A stretch of DNA of 64,000 nt from Paludibacter sp. (GTDB lineage: Bacteria > Bacteroidota > Bacteroidia > Bacteroidales > Paludibacteraceae): positions 35,946 through 99,945 of the forward strand of contig JAQVAV010000014.1 of the NCBI GenBank assembly GCA_028690665.1, read 5' to 3'. A program made the position numbers and the translations under genes. This document shows, piece by piece, positions 1 through 9,086 of the stretch. Position 1 is the first letter of the stretch. Each line of letters starts with the position of its first letter. The notes under the pieces are model-generated. The model was not told the origin of the DNA, ran no database searches, and saw only the letters and a list, made by a program, of their open reading frames with translations.

Positions 1-74
1 CGGAGTTGGGCTTTTCGGTTCTTATATTAAAACTGACACTACGGTTTTTGTTGCCGGCAGGAATGATATTATAT

Positions 75-2393
75 ATGAATAATTACATTTATAGAACAGT
101 TCTTATATGGATATTTTTTTCTTTATTAAATGAAAGAAGTGTTCAGGCTGGTAGTCACCTAAAATTGTTATCCGGTACAATATCAGACAGCCAAAGTGGA
201 GAACTACTGATCGGAGCAAGTATTTTTGATCAGGCAACAAACACAGGGACTATAACAGATACACACGGACATTATGCTCTGTGGATTTCTCAGAATTGTG
301 ATTCAAGTGTACTCGAAATTTCATATTTAGGATATTCTGTAAAAAAAATAAAGCCAGATTGTCATACAAATATAATTAATATCAAATTAGAACCTTTATT
401 TTATAATCTACCGGAATTTGCCATCAACGCTTACGAGCAAACCACCTCAGAATCTGTGCATTCATCTTTCAGCATGAATAAAAAAGAATTAGACAATTTT
501 CCCGGAATTGCAGGGGAAAAAGATTTATTGAAATATCTTCAGTTCAGTCCGGGAGTTCAAATGACAGGTGACGGCAACGCAAATCTCTATGTTCGGGGAG
601 GGAGTTCAGATCAAAATTTATTTTTATTGGATGATATTCCTCTTTTTCATGTCAGTCATTTGGGGAATATTACTTCTACATTTAATTCTGATATGATAAA
701 AACGGCAGAACTATATACCGGTGGATTTCCGGCAGAATATGGAGGCCGCTTATCGTCAGTCCTCGATGTAAGAACAAAAGATGGAGATATCTACAATCAC
801 CATCAACAATTCACAATAGGGCTACTTACCTCGAAAATTTTGGCAGAAGGGCCAATTTTAAAAGGAAAAGTATCTTACGTTGCCTCAATCAGAGTTAATA
901 CTATGCCTTTACTAAAATGGCTCTATAATTTGAAGGTTGATTTTTCGATGTATGACATCAATCTGAAACTAAACTACATTATTTCTCCGGAAAAACGTTT
1001 ATATTTTAGTTTTTACAACGGGAATGACCATATAAAAACAAACATTGATGGAAGTGACGGTAATTTTACATCAGCAGTTTTCAACTCATGGGGAAACTCA
1101 GCTTTTTCACTCAGATATTATAATCAAATCTCACAAATCTTACAGTTAAATCTTACCGCAGGAAAAACTAAATATCATTATCAGGAGAAAAATAATATTG
1201 TTTATTTTAATTATCAGGAAAATCCGGCAGATGAGTTTTACAGTAATTTCGTTTCTGAAATCGCAGATAATTTTATAATTATAAAAACAAATTATTCTCT
1301 TAGCAACAAAATGAAGTTGCAATCAGGCTACGATTTTTTTTATCACACCTATCAACCAGGACAAACTATTATAAAACAGTCCGGTATCGACTTTAGCGAC
1401 ATTAATATCCAGAAAGGTTACGCTTCAACCAACTCATCTGAGCATAGTTTGTTTGCCGATTTCAATATTTCAGATTTTTTGGGATTTAGCCTCTACACTG
1501 GATTGCGGGAAAATATACTAATTTCTCAAACAAAGACATTTCATGATATTCAACCCCGCATTATTGTTTCAAAAAAGATTCATTCTAATTTAATATTTAA
1601 ATTTCTCTACTCCAAACTATGGCAACCTTTCCATTTATTAACCAACAACGGTGCCGGGGTTCCGGCGGATTACCGCATCCCGGCTATGGAGATTGCCCCC
1701 CCTTCGGAAAGCCGACAGGAAGGAGTAAATCTAAGTTATTTTTCACCAGACAGACAATATGAATTTTCAGTTGAAATGTATTATAAAAAAATGGATAAAC
1801 TCACCGATCTGAAAGAAGGCGTTGCTTATACACTTAATTACGACAACTGGAGCGACATACTGGCAACAGCTGGTAAAGGAATCTCTAAAGGTTTAGAATT
1901 GATGCTCCGAAAAACAGGTGGCAGATCAACAGGCTGGGTTGGAATAACTTTATCCAATTCAACGAGACAATTTCCAGATCTGAATAGCGGATTAAGCTAT
2001 CCATACAAATATGATCGATTATTAGCAGTTAAATGTTTATTTCAACAACAATTAACGAACAAAATGAACTTTTCCGCTACATGGGTTTATGGTTCAGGGA
2101 CACCTTATAATATTCCACAATCGCAATTTAAAGATATTGAAGGAAATACAGTTCTCATATATGGCAATTTAAACGAATTTCGGCAAAAATCATATCATAG
2201 GCTTGATGTGGATTTATCATACAAAACGAAGGTGAAAAAACATGAATGCACTATTGATTTGAGTATTATTAATGTTTATAACCGTCGCAATCCATACATT
2301 TACACTATTATTAATCAGGATGAAGGCGCAGAGTTATATTCATTCACACTTATTCCGGTTTTGCCTACGGTTAGTTTTGAAATAAAATTATAA
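75..2393 (+). CDS. TonB-dependent outer-membrane receptor
   Basis: The protein looks like an outer-membrane TonB-dependent receptor that imports an unidentified ligand. From the ATG at 75 it has 772 residues and starts with a signal peptide (hydrophobic stretch, then VQA before the likely cleavage). An in-frame reading continues upstream to position 6, but the signal peptide decides for 75, and an AGGA lies about a dozen bases upstream. Next come a carboxypeptidase-regulatory-like domain (about residues 30-105), a plug domain with LYVRGGSSDQNLFLLDDIP and GGFPAEYGGRLSSVLDV, and a long beta-barrel. It ends in a typical barrel-closing strand (VSFEIKL). No SusD-like partner follows, so polysaccharide uptake cannot be claimed. 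It converges on cinA with 2 bp between the stops. The family call is firm; the ligand is unknown. Confidence 0.9.
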   Translation: MNNYIYRTVLIWIFFSLLNERSVQAGSHLKLLSGTISDSQSGELLIGASIFDQATNTGTITDTHGHYALWISQNCDSSVLEISYLGYSVKKIKPDCHTNIINIKLEPLFYNLPEFAINAYEQTTSESVHSSFSMNKKELDNFPGIAGEKDLLKYLQFSPGVQMTGDGNANLYVRGGSSDQNLFLLDDIPLFHVSHLGNITSTFNSDMIKTAELYTGGFPAEYGGRLSSVLDVRTKDGDIYNHHQQFTIGLLTSKILAEGPILKGKVSYVASIRVNTMPLLKWLYNLKVDFSMYDINLKLNYIISPEKRLYFSFYNGNDHIKTNIDGSDGNFTSAVFNSWGNSAFSLRYYNQISQILQLNLTAGKTKYHYQEKNNIVYFNYQENPADEFYSNFVSEIADNFIIIKTNYSLSNKMKLQSGYDFFYHTYQPGQTIIKQSGIDFSDINIQKGYASTNSSEHSLFADFNISDFLGFSLYTGLRENILISQTKTFHDIQPRIIVSKKIHSNLIFKFLYSKLWQPFHLLTNNGAGVPADYRIPAMEIAPPSESRQEGVNLSYFSPDRQYEFSVEMYYKKMDKLTDLKEGVAYTLNYDNWSDILATAGKGISKGLELMLRKTGGRSTGWVGITLSNSTRQFPDLNSGLSYPYKYDRLLAVKCLFQQQLTNKMNFSATWVYGSGTPYNIPQSQFKDIEGNTVLIYGNLNEFRQKSYHRLDVDLSYKTKVKKHECTIDLSIINVYNRRNPYIYTIINQDEGAELYSFTLIPVLPTVSFEIKL

Positions 2394-2395
2394 AA

Positions 2396-3643
2396 TCAAT
2401 ATTCACATAAAATTATTTCCTTCAGCATCAAAAATGCAGTCTGAGTAGTGCGTTCAATATTCGCTATACGGGCAGAACCATATCTGAATTGACGAGCAAC
2501 GGTATCGTCAGCCGAACTTACTGCAATCCAGACAGTTCCAACAGGCTTTTCCGGAGTTCCTCCATCGGGGCCGGCAATGCCCGATGTTGCTACGGCAAAA
2601 TCCGTTTTCATCAACTTTCGAACTCCTTCCGCCATCTGTTTTACCACGGCTTCGCTCACAGCTCCATAATTTTCAATATCTTCGGGTGAAACTCCCAAAA
2701 CATTCACTTTAATTTCATTGGCGTACGACACCACAGATCCTTTGAAATAAGCAGAACTTCCGGGAACAGTTGTAATCTTATGAGCAATATTTCCACCCGT
2801 ACAGCTTTCGGCTGTTGCAAGAGTTTTTCCTTTTTCTTTCAGGATATTTCCTATCTGCACTTCCAAAGGTAAATCCTCATAGGCCGTAATTGCATTGCCC
2901 AGAATCTGAGTCAGACTTTCTACCTGTTGGTTGATTGCAAATTCCAGAGCCAGACCATCTTCGGATGCACCACTCAAACGAAGTCTTACGATACCATAAT
3001 CGGGCAAATAAGCCAAATGGATATTTTTAGGCAGTGCGTTTTCCCAATCCGCAATTTTTAAAGCCAGTTGCGACTCGGGATAACCATGAACAATAACCGT
3101 TTTATGAATAATCGTCGGAGTATCAAAACGCTTTTGAAGTCTCGGAATTATCTCGCGGCTCATTACATGTTTCATTTCATTAGGCACTCCGGGCATCGAC
3201 ACAACCACTTTCCCGTCTTTTTCGAACCATGTTATCGGAGCTGTCCCTGCAAAATTCTGAATCACCGTACAGTTTTCCGGCACATAAGCCTGAGAACGGT
3301 TCAGTTTGTTAAGTGACCATTCTCTATTTCTGAACAAATTTTCGATATTCTTCAAAACCTCGTCACTAAAAACTAATTTTGTATCGAAATACTCACAAAG
3401 CGTTTGCTTGGTAATATCATCTTTAGTCGGCCCAAGTCCTCCCGTAAGTAAAACTATATCGGCACGTTCCAAAGCATCCGTTAACGATGCAGTAATATGA
3501 TTAGCAACATCATGTACCGAAGTCACCTGAGCTATTTCAAATCCGGCCTTATTCAGCTCCGACGCCATCCATGCCGAGTTGGTATCTACAATCTGGCCTA
3601 TCAGAATTTCATCCCCGATAGTTATAATCTCTACTTTTGGCAT
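2396..3643 (-). CDS. cinA: CinA, nicotinamide-nucleotide amidohydrolase
   Basis: 415 residues, full length for CinA. The N-terminal MoCF-like (COG1058) domain shows GDEILIGQIVDTNSAW, LTGGLGPTKDDIT and PGVPNEMK. The C-terminal PncC domain shows AESCTGG, GSSAYFKGSVVSYAN and SGIAGPDGGTPEKPVGTVW. The enzyme deamidates nicotinamide mononucleotide to nicotinate mononucleotide for NAD salvage; the N-terminal domain of the family can also have ADP-ribose pyrophosphatase activity. It is the last gene of a minus-strand run, 19 bp after the DUF3109 gene and near the TRIC-type channel gene, so probably an operon. Two other NAD genes, nadE and nadC, are elsewhere in the window. Confidence 0.95.
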   Translation of the reverse strand: MPKVEIITIGDEILIGQIVDTNSAWMASELNKAGFEIAQVTSVHDVANHITASLTDALERADIVLLTGGLGPTKDDITKQTLCEYFDTKLVFSDEVLKNIENLFRNREWSLNKLNRSQAYVPENCTVIQNFAGTAPITWFEKDGKVVVSMPGVPNEMKHVMSREIIPRLQKRFDTPTIIHKTVIVHGYPESQLALKIADWENALPKNIHLAYLPDYGIVRLRLSGASEDGLALEFAINQQVESLTQILGNAITAYEDLPLEVQIGNILKEKGKTLATAESCTGGNIAHKITTVPGSSAYFKGSVVSYANEIKVNVLGVSPEDIENYGAVSEAVVKQMAEGVRKLMKTDFAVATSGIAGPDGGTPEKPVGTVWIAVSSADDTVARQFRYGSARIANIERTTQTAFLMLKEIILCEY

Positions 3644-3662
3644 TACTATTCAAAATTTATAT

Positions 3663-4247
3663 CTATAAATTAAACTTATTTTTAGCATATTCGCCGGCGG
3701 CAATTTCCAGTTGTTCGTACCATTCTTCTCCAAACCGGCGTTTCAAGGGTTCTTTCAGAAAACGATATACAGGTACTTTCAACTCTTTACCCAAGGTACG
3801 GGCACAACTGCAAACATTCCAACGATGATAATTTACAGCCAGGAAACCATTATATTTTTGTAAACGCACGGGATAAAGATGACAGGAAATCGGCTTATAA
3901 AAATCGGTTTTTCCTTCCTTGTAAGCCTTTTCAAGCGCACATTTATAAATGCCGTGCTCATCCGTATAGGTAAAAACACATTCAGCTCCATTTACAATAG
4001 AAATGACAGGCTCTCCTTCCCTGTCGATATATGAAATGCCCTGCTTTTCGATAATTGCTTTCGAGGCATCGGATAAATCATTCCAAACAACAGGTAAAAT
4101 TTCTTCAATCTTTTCTTTTTCGCCAGGCTCAAGTGGCGCACCTTCATCTCCTTCTACGCAACAAATTCCCTTACAAGTTGCCAGGTCACAAACAAATTGT
4201 TCCTCCAGTACATCAAAGCTTACAATACTCTCTCCGATCTGTAACAT
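3663..4247 (-). CDS. DUF3109 family cysteine-rich protein
   Basis: 194 residues matching the DUF3109 family, common in Bacteroidetes and related to YkgJ-type zinc or iron cluster proteins. Cysteines lie in conserved contexts: FVCDLATCKGICC near residue 20, GAECVF in the middle, YKCAL, ISCHLYPVR and NVCSCARTLG. This pattern suggests bound metal, but the function is unknown. No signal peptide or membrane segment is seen, so it should be cytoplasmic. It lies 19 bp upstream of cinA and 34 bp downstream of the TRIC-type channel gene, consistent with co-transcription. Confidence 0.85.
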   Translation of the reverse strand: MLQIGESIVSFDVLEEQFVCDLATCKGICCVEGDEGAPLEPGEKEKIEEILPVVWNDLSDASKAIIEKQGISYIDREGEPVISIVNGAECVFTYTDEHGIYKCALEKAYKEGKTDFYKPISCHLYPVRLQKYNGFLAVNYHRWNVCSCARTLGKELKVPVYRFLKEPLKRRFGEEWYEQLEIAAGEYAKNKFNL

Positions 4248-4281
4248 ATATTTTTTATATTCTGATTTATAAAAATAATCT

Positions 4282-4890
4282 TTAGTTTTCTCCTTTTAAA
4301 ACGGGTAATCCTAAATGAAATTTCACAGCTACAACACGCATAATTATGACTGAAAGCGCTGCTATAAACTGCGTGAATTCAGCATTCAAATGTAATATTG
4401 TACAAAAATAAAACACAATACCTCCAAATACACAAGCCAAAGCATAAATATCTTTCCGGAATATCAAAGGCTCTTCATTAATAAGAATATCACGGGTAAT
4501 ACCTCCGACTGATCCGGTTATCATGCCCATCACAATCGCAACCCAAAAAGGAAAGCCTGCTTCAAGACTTTTTTCAATTCCGACCACTACAAACAGTCCC
4601 AACCCGATTGTATCGAATATGAAAAATGTATTCGAAAGGCGTATCAGCCATTTACCGGAAATTAAAACAAAAATCAGGGCCAGCCCGGTAATAATAAGAT
4701 AGGATGGCTGAGTCATCCAAAAAGGAGTCACATCGAGCAAAAGATCACGTGCCGTACCTCCTCCGATAGCTGTTACAAAACCGACAACATAAGCACCAAA
4801 CCAGTCAAACTGCTTTGCCGACGCCAACCGTATGCCACTTATTGCAAATGCAAAAGTCCCGACATAATCAACTATTTGAATGAAATTCAT
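4282..4890 (-). CDS. TRIC/UPF0126-type membrane channel
   Basis: 202 residues, nearly all hydrophobic with about seven membrane segments arranged as two similar halves, each with a glycine-rich motif: GFVTAIGGGTARDLL in the first half and GMITGSVGGITRDIL in the second. These are the signature of the bacterial UPF0126/YicG/YadS family, related to trimeric intracellular cation channels. It probably forms a potassium-permeable channel in the inner membrane; older literature speculated on glycine transport. It is the first gene of a run with DUF3109 and cinA, separated from secG by a terminator-like hairpin. Confidence 0.88.
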   Translation of the reverse strand: MNFIQIVDYVGTFAFAISGIRLASAKQFDWFGAYVVGFVTAIGGGTARDLLLDVTPFWMTQPSYLIITGLALIFVLISGKWLIRLSNTFFIFDTIGLGLFVVVGIEKSLEAGFPFWVAIVMGMITGSVGGITRDILINEEPLIFRKDIYALACVFGGIVFYFCTILHLNAEFTQFIAALSVIIMRVVAVKFHLGLPVLKGEN

Positions 4891-4904
4891 GCTACACTAT
4901 AAAA

Positions 4905-4935
4905 AGAAAGCGCATCAAATAAACTTTGATACGCT
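4905..4935 (-). terminator. terminator after secG
   Basis: The arms AGCGCATCAAA (4909-4919) and TTTGATACGCT (4925-4935) pair with one mismatch around a five-base loop. On the minus strand the hairpin is followed by a T-rich run. It lies after the secG stop and just before the channel gene, so it should separate the two transcripts. Confidence 0.6.
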
Positions 4936-4960
4936 CCGAATTTTTTTCTGATTCAAAAAA

Positions 4961-5317
4961 TTACTTCTGACCTCCGTCTTCCTGTTTCTGAGCAGCATCT
5001 CCCGTTTCTCCAAAACCAGGAGCAACAGCGCCGGGAACTTCTTTTTTGATATTATCAAACTGATTTTTTATCTCAGATTCGTTAGTTGCAACTGTTTTTT
5101 TATTTACTGCCGTACTGGCAACTGAAAATACAATAACAACAGCCACCAAAGTCCATGTAGCCTTTTCAAGAAAATCTGTTGTTTTTCGCACACCCATAAT
5201 CTGGTTTGAAGAAGAAAAACCGGCAGCAAGTCCGCCTCCTTTTGAATTTTGCACCAAAACCAGCAATATCAATAATACTGAAGCAATAACAATCAGAATT
5301 GTAAAAAGAATGTACAT
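4961..5317 (-). CDS. secG: SecG preprotein translocase subunit
   Basis: 118 residues. SecG is the small accessory membrane subunit of the SecYEG channel. The sequence has a first membrane segment (residues 2-22), the hallmark LLVLVQNSKGGGLAAGF loop, the FLEKATW motif, and a second membrane segment (about 54-70). A charged, Gln/Gly-rich tail of about 45 residues makes it longer than the E. coli protein, which is usual in Bacteroidetes. It lies 7 bp after the helical-repeat gene and is probably co-transcribed with it and lptE. Confidence 0.93.
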   Translation of the reverse strand: MYILFTILIVIASVLLILLVLVQNSKGGGLAAGFSSSNQIMGVRKTTDFLEKATWTLVAVVIVFSVASTAVNKKTVATNESEIKNQFDNIKKEVPGAVAPGFGETGDAAQKQEDGGQK

Positions 5318-5324
5318 AATATAT

Positions 5325-5999
5325 TTATTTTTGTGTGTTTACAAGAATTTTTTCTAAAAAACGAATTTGGTCTGCAAAGTAAATACTTTTTTTTGGATTT
5401 GTCAAGATTAATTTCCGCAATATTTCAATAGCACGTTCGTATTTTTTTTCTTTTATGAGCTTTTTCACATTATCCTCCGATATTTCATAAAATTCTTCCT
5501 TTTTATCATTTAAAGCGGAAAAATAATCCGGAGTTGGTATTCGGACTGATTTTGGAGCTATTTCGTTTTTATCTTTATCCGGCTCTGAAGTTTCTTTTTT
5601 ATCCGTATTCTTCAAAAGAGTTCTTGCCGATTTTAATCTTTCGGCCAAATTCTTCAACGATTTTTCAGGATCGCCTCCTTCTGCTTCCACCGCATCAATC
5701 AAATCAAAATAATTACCGCTGTAACGGGGTGTCCGTTCAAAATTCAGAGGCTCGTTGCTGAGCTTCTTTTCCGGATGAAGAAAATAATATAACTGACGTT
5801 TATCCGATGCATATAAGACAGACTGCTTCAAATATTTTTTTGCATGAATATCCCCGGAATCATTGGCCACCTTCGCCAATAAAATTCTCGGAAATGCAAA
5901 ATACGGATAATATTCAATCATCTCTTTAATATCATGAATATTCTGCGGAGTCACCGTATCCGGCATTTTAAACAAAACTGTCAAATCATCTTTATTCAT
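5325..5999 (-). CDS. helical-repeat (TPR-like) hypothetical protein
   Basis: 224 residues, no signal peptide or membrane segment. The N-terminal part has helices (EMIEYYPYFAFPRILLAKVA; LYASDKRQLYYFLHP), the middle is charged and probably disordered (about 110-150), and the C-terminus resembles one tetratricopeptide hairpin (KKLIKEKKYERAIEILRKLILTNPKKSIYFADQIRFLEKI). I recognise it as the protein usually found between lptE and secG in Bacteroidales, but no function is known to me. The position suggests a link to the cell envelope; that is inference only. Confidence 0.75.
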   Translation of the reverse strand: MNKDDLTVLFKMPDTVTPQNIHDIKEMIEYYPYFAFPRILLAKVANDSGDIHAKKYLKQSVLYASDKRQLYYFLHPEKKLSNEPLNFERTPRYSGNYFDLIDAVEAEGGDPEKSLKNLAERLKSARTLLKNTDKKETSEPDKDKNEIAPKSVRIPTPDYFSALNDKKEEFYEISEDNVKKLIKEKKYERAIEILRKLILTNPKKSIYFADQIRFLEKILVNTQK

Positions 6000-6024
6000 A
6001 CAAAAAACTCAGAAACATAAGAAA

Positions 6025-6576
6025 CTACCATTTTGCAACAGTGTCATTATATATATTATCAGTTATATCCGAAATCATTGTTTCATTTAGCTCATCCTGC
6101 ACATCCGTCAGTAAGGTACTACTATCAAAGGTTTGATATGCAGTATATTTTTTTTCGAAATCTTCCTCCGGATTTTTTACGTTGATAAATCTCACATTCA
6201 CTGTCATGGTCAGCTTGGTTTGTGAGGCGTAAGTATTTGCTGTAATCGCCATTGGGGTAAGCTCATACCCGACAATTTCACCTTCAATTTGCAAATCACC
6301 ACTTTTTTTCAAAATCTGCAAACGTGTGCTTTTGGAATACACATCGCGCAACTTTTCGGAGAATGTCTGAGCCAAAGGCGCATACACAAGAGTAGCGGTA
6401 TTCTGAAAATCTGCAATAGATATAGATCTTATTTTTGTATAATCGATTGAAGCTCCATTAAACTTATAAGAAATAGAACAGGAATTTCCGGCAACAACAA
6501 TAAATGCAAGAAACAACAGCTTAGCAACTTTTAGAAGCAAAGCCATTCTAATCATTTTCTTTTTATTCAATTCCAT
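6025..6576 (-). CDS. lptE: LptE-family LPS assembly lipoprotein
   Basis: 183 residues. It begins with a lysine-rich N-terminus, a hydrophobic segment and a lipobox-like VAGNSC at about residue 33, so it should be a lipoprotein. The body (SYKFNGASIDYTKIRSISIADFQN..., PLAQTFSEKLRDVYSKSTRLQIL, GDLQIEGEIVGYELTPM) matches the Bacteroidetes LptE family, the plug partner of LptD in the outer-membrane LPS export machine. The start overlaps the end of the sigma-54 activator gene by 14 bp, so translation is probably coupled. It is followed by the helical-repeat gene and secG. Confidence 0.85.
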   Translation of the reverse strand: MELNKKKMIRMALLLKVAKLLFLAFIVVAGNSCSISYKFNGASIDYTKIRSISIADFQNTATLVYAPLAQTFSEKLRDVYSKSTRLQILKKSGDLQIEGEIVGYELTPMAITANTYASQTKLTMTVNVRFINVKNPEEDFEKKYTAYQTFDSSTLLTDVQDELNETMISDITDNIYNDTVAKW

Positions 6577-7858
6577 ATTCTTTTATTTTCCGGTATAAAG
6601 TTCTTTCGGATATTTTTAATTCTTCGGCAGCCGCTTTTCGCTTGCCTCTGTGTTTCTCAAGAGTTTTCTTAATCATCTGTTTTTCCATATCTTCGAGGCT
6701 TAATGGCTGCTGCGTTGATTCAACTTCATGATACTCTTCTGCATCCTGAAAATCATCTAGATCATCGACAGATGACGCATACGAAGATGAATTATCCCGA
6801 ATAGTTTTATCATTTACAAAGTCAGCTTTTTTAGTCGCAGGAGTAAAAAAATTATCGTTATGCTGCAAATATGAATTCGAAAAATGAACATCCTTGGCAT
6901 GATCAACAGGCGCCTGACCACTCATAATTTCATTTACAAGCTTTTTCAGGTCATTCATGTCTTTTTTCATATCAAACAACACCTGATAGAGAATTTCTCT
7001 TTCGCTGCTGAAAGACTTATTGTTATGTTCGCCAACCGAACCAAAAATAGCCGGCAGCCGCTCCAGTTCATCTTTGGGTAAATATGAACGAAGAATTGTA
7101 GAATTAATTTCGCGCTGTTGCTCAATAACAGAAATCTGCTCCGTAATATTTTTGAGTTGCCGGACATTGCCATTCCAATAGTAATTCGTTAGCATCATTT
7201 TGGCATCGTCGGTAAGTTTTACAGTCGGCATACGGTATTTTTCAGCAAAATCGGAAGCAAATTTTCTGAATAACAGCACAATATCTTCTTTTCGTTCACG
7301 CAAAGGCGGTACTGAAATAGGTACTGTATTCAAACGATAAAACAAATCCTCCCGAAAGCGGCCTTCCCGGGTAGCCTGAATCATATTCAAATTTGTGGCG
7401 GCAACAACACGAACATTCGTTTTTTGAGTTTTTGAGGAACCAACCTTAATAAACTCGCCGGTTTCCAGAACACGCAGCAACCTGACCTGAGTCGAAAGCG
7501 GTAACTCTCCTACCTCATCCAAAAATATAGTACCGCCATCGGCTACTTCAAAATAACCTTTACGATCCGCAGTTGCTCCTGTAAAAGAGCCTTTTTCATG
7601 TCCAAACAGTTCGGAGTCAATGGTTCCTTCCGGTATTGCGCCACAGTTTACCGCAATATACGGCCCATGTTTCCGGTGACTGTAATAATGAATAATCTGA
7701 GGAAAATTTTCCTTACCGACCCCACTTTCACCGGTAATAAGTACCGATAAATCTGTCGGAGCCACCTGCACTGCAATATCAATGGCCCTGTTAAGCAAGT
7801 CCGATGTTCCGATAATTCCAAACCTTTGTTTTACTGCTTGTATTTCTGCTGATTGCAT
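6563..7858 (-). CDS. sigma-54 dependent transcriptional activator without receiver domain
   Basis: 431 residues. An AAA+ sigma-54 interaction domain starts almost at the N-terminus: Walker A GESGVGKE (about 43-50), the sigma-54 contact loop as GSFTGA (usual form GAFTGA), Walker B GGTIFLDEVGEL, and the arginine-finger region FREDLFYRL. A linker of about 100 residues follows (Ser/Asp/Glu-rich), then a Fis-type helix-turn-helix (KAAAEELKISERTLYRKIKEYG) at the C-terminus. There is no receiver domain, so control must come by another route. In Bacteroidetes this gene usually precedes lptE, and the 14-bp overlap supports co-expression with LPS assembly and secretion genes. Its targets cannot be read from the window. 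Confidence 0.9.
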   Translation of the reverse strand: MQSAEIQAVKQRFGIIGTSDLLNRAIDIAVQVAPTDLSVLITGESGVGKENFPQIIHYYSHRKHGPYIAVNCGAIPEGTIDSELFGHEKGSFTGATADRKGYFEVADGGTIFLDEVGELPLSTQVRLLRVLETGEFIKVGSSKTQKTNVRVVAATNLNMIQATREGRFREDLFYRLNTVPISVPPLRERKEDIVLLFRKFASDFAEKYRMPTVKLTDDAKMMLTNYYWNGNVRQLKNITEQISVIEQQREINSTILRSYLPKDELERLPAIFGSVGEHNNKSFSSEREILYQVLFDMKKDMNDLKKLVNEIMSGQAPVDHAKDVHFSNSYLQHNDNFFTPATKKADFVNDKTIRDNSSSYASSVDDLDDFQDAEEYHEVESTQQPLSLEDMEKQMIKKTLEKHRGKRKAAAEELKISERTLYRKIKEYGIE

Positions 7859-7899
7859 AATTCTTTTTTATTTATTCTGAAATTTTGGCACGTACCTGA

Positions 7900-7907
7900 C
7901 AAAAGTA
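7900..7907 (-). promoter_or_regulatory. -7 promoter box for the sigma-54 activator operon
   Basis: Read on the minus strand this is TACTTTTG, matching the Bacteroidetes -7 consensus TAnnTTTG, 42 bp upstream of the activator start. No convincing -33 TTTG sits at the usual spacing. Confidence 0.4.
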
Positions 7908-7988
7908 ACAAAAAGTTTGTTCTCCTCATGTTTATAAATTAAAATTAAATTAAAATAAACTGAGGAAATTTTGGCAGTTAACCTGTCA

Positions 7989-9059
7989 TTACAAACCTGT
8001 TTGCTCCGGCTCCATAACAATGGTTTGGGTCGGGAAAGCAAAGTTCAATCCGGCATTATTAAAGGCTTTCAATATTTCCATATTAACTTTGGAAGGAGTT
8101 TCCATAACATCCCCCGATTTTTTCACCCAATAAATAAATTTAATGTCTAACGAATAGGCTGAAAAATCAGAAAATACAACTAAAAAGTCTTTCGGATCAA
8201 TTTCTTTTATAGTTTTAGGCATTCCTTTCAGGATTGCCATAGCCTCAGACATTTTCTCCGGAGTAGTGTCATAAGTCAGTCCCAAAGTCATAACTACCTT
8301 ACGCATTGGTTCTTCAGTAATATTTTCGATAGAAGCTTCCACAATTTTATAATTAGGAATAGTCACCAAGCGACGTTCAAGTGTCCGTAAACGGGTACTG
8401 CGAATGCCAATATCTTCAACAATGCCATCGAAGCCATCCACCTTAATTCGATCGCCAATCCGAAACGGACGATCGGTAAAAATAGTTACTCCTCCAAAAA
8501 TATTTTTTATCGTATCCTGAGCAGCCAAAGCAAAAGCCAACCCTCCGATACCCAGACCAGCGATCATGGCTCCGACATCGACTCCGACATTTTTTAAAGC
8601 CATAATAACACCAATGGCCCAGATGGCCCCCAAAGTTCCACGCCGGATAATAGGTATCAGCGTATTATCTAAATATTTATGCGTATTATCCTCGGCTATC
8701 GGGACTAAATATTCCTCAATCAGAGCATTCACAAAACGAACAACAAACCAGGTTACATTGATGACGATAAGGAATTGATACGATTTTGAGAAAAACTTAT
8801 CTACGGATGTCCCCAATTCAAGCCTGCTACTTGCAATCCAGATGGCAAGCAACATAATTCCGAGCATTACAGGGGCTTCAAGCATTCGGAACAAAATATC
8901 GTCCAAACGACTTTTTGTTTTTGAAGTTATCTTATGGACAACTTTTTTATTCACCAAAACAATTATCTTATTGAGCAAAACAGCTCCAACTATAATTAGC
9001 AATGAAATAAGCCATTGTGTCAATGAATTTCCATAATATACAGTATCAAAAATATGCAT
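7989..9059 (-). CDS. small-conductance mechanosensitive channel (MscS family)
   Basis: 356 residues. Four hydrophobic segments occupy roughly residues 12-190. The pore-lining TM3 region is Gly/Ala-rich (GAMIAGLGIGGLAFALAAQDTIKNIFGG), followed by the beta domain (FRIGDRIKVDGFDGIVEDIGIRSTRLRT, then RLVTIPNYKIVEASIENIT) and an alpha/beta C-terminal domain. This is the MscS architecture: an inner-membrane valve that opens on osmotic downshock. It lies 27 bp after nadE in the same direction. There are more N-terminal segments than in E. coli MscS, so it belongs to the slightly larger YbdG/YnaI-like group. Confidence 0.92.
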   Translation of the reverse strand: MHIFDTVYYGNSLTQWLISLLIIVGAVLLNKIIVLVNKKVVHKITSKTKSRLDDILFRMLEAPVMLGIMLLAIWIASSRLELGTSVDKFFSKSYQFLIVINVTWFVVRFVNALIEEYLVPIAEDNTHKYLDNTLIPIIRRGTLGAIWAIGVIMALKNVGVDVGAMIAGLGIGGLAFALAAQDTIKNIFGGVTIFTDRPFRIGDRIKVDGFDGIVEDIGIRSTRLRTLERRLVTIPNYKIVEASIENITEEPMRKVVMTLGLTYDTTPEKMSEAMAILKGMPKTIKEIDPKDFLVVFSDFSAYSLDIKFIYWVKKSGDVMETPSKVNMEILKAFNNAGLNFAFPTQTIVMEPEQTGL

Positions 9060-9086
9060 AAATAAATCTGCTAGAGGTTACAATTT

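Noticed and set aside
7880..7905. TTGGCACGTACCTGAC resembling a sigma-54 -24/-12 promoter
   Set aside because: It lies on the plus strand where no plus-strand gene follows, and the -12 part does not match TTGC.
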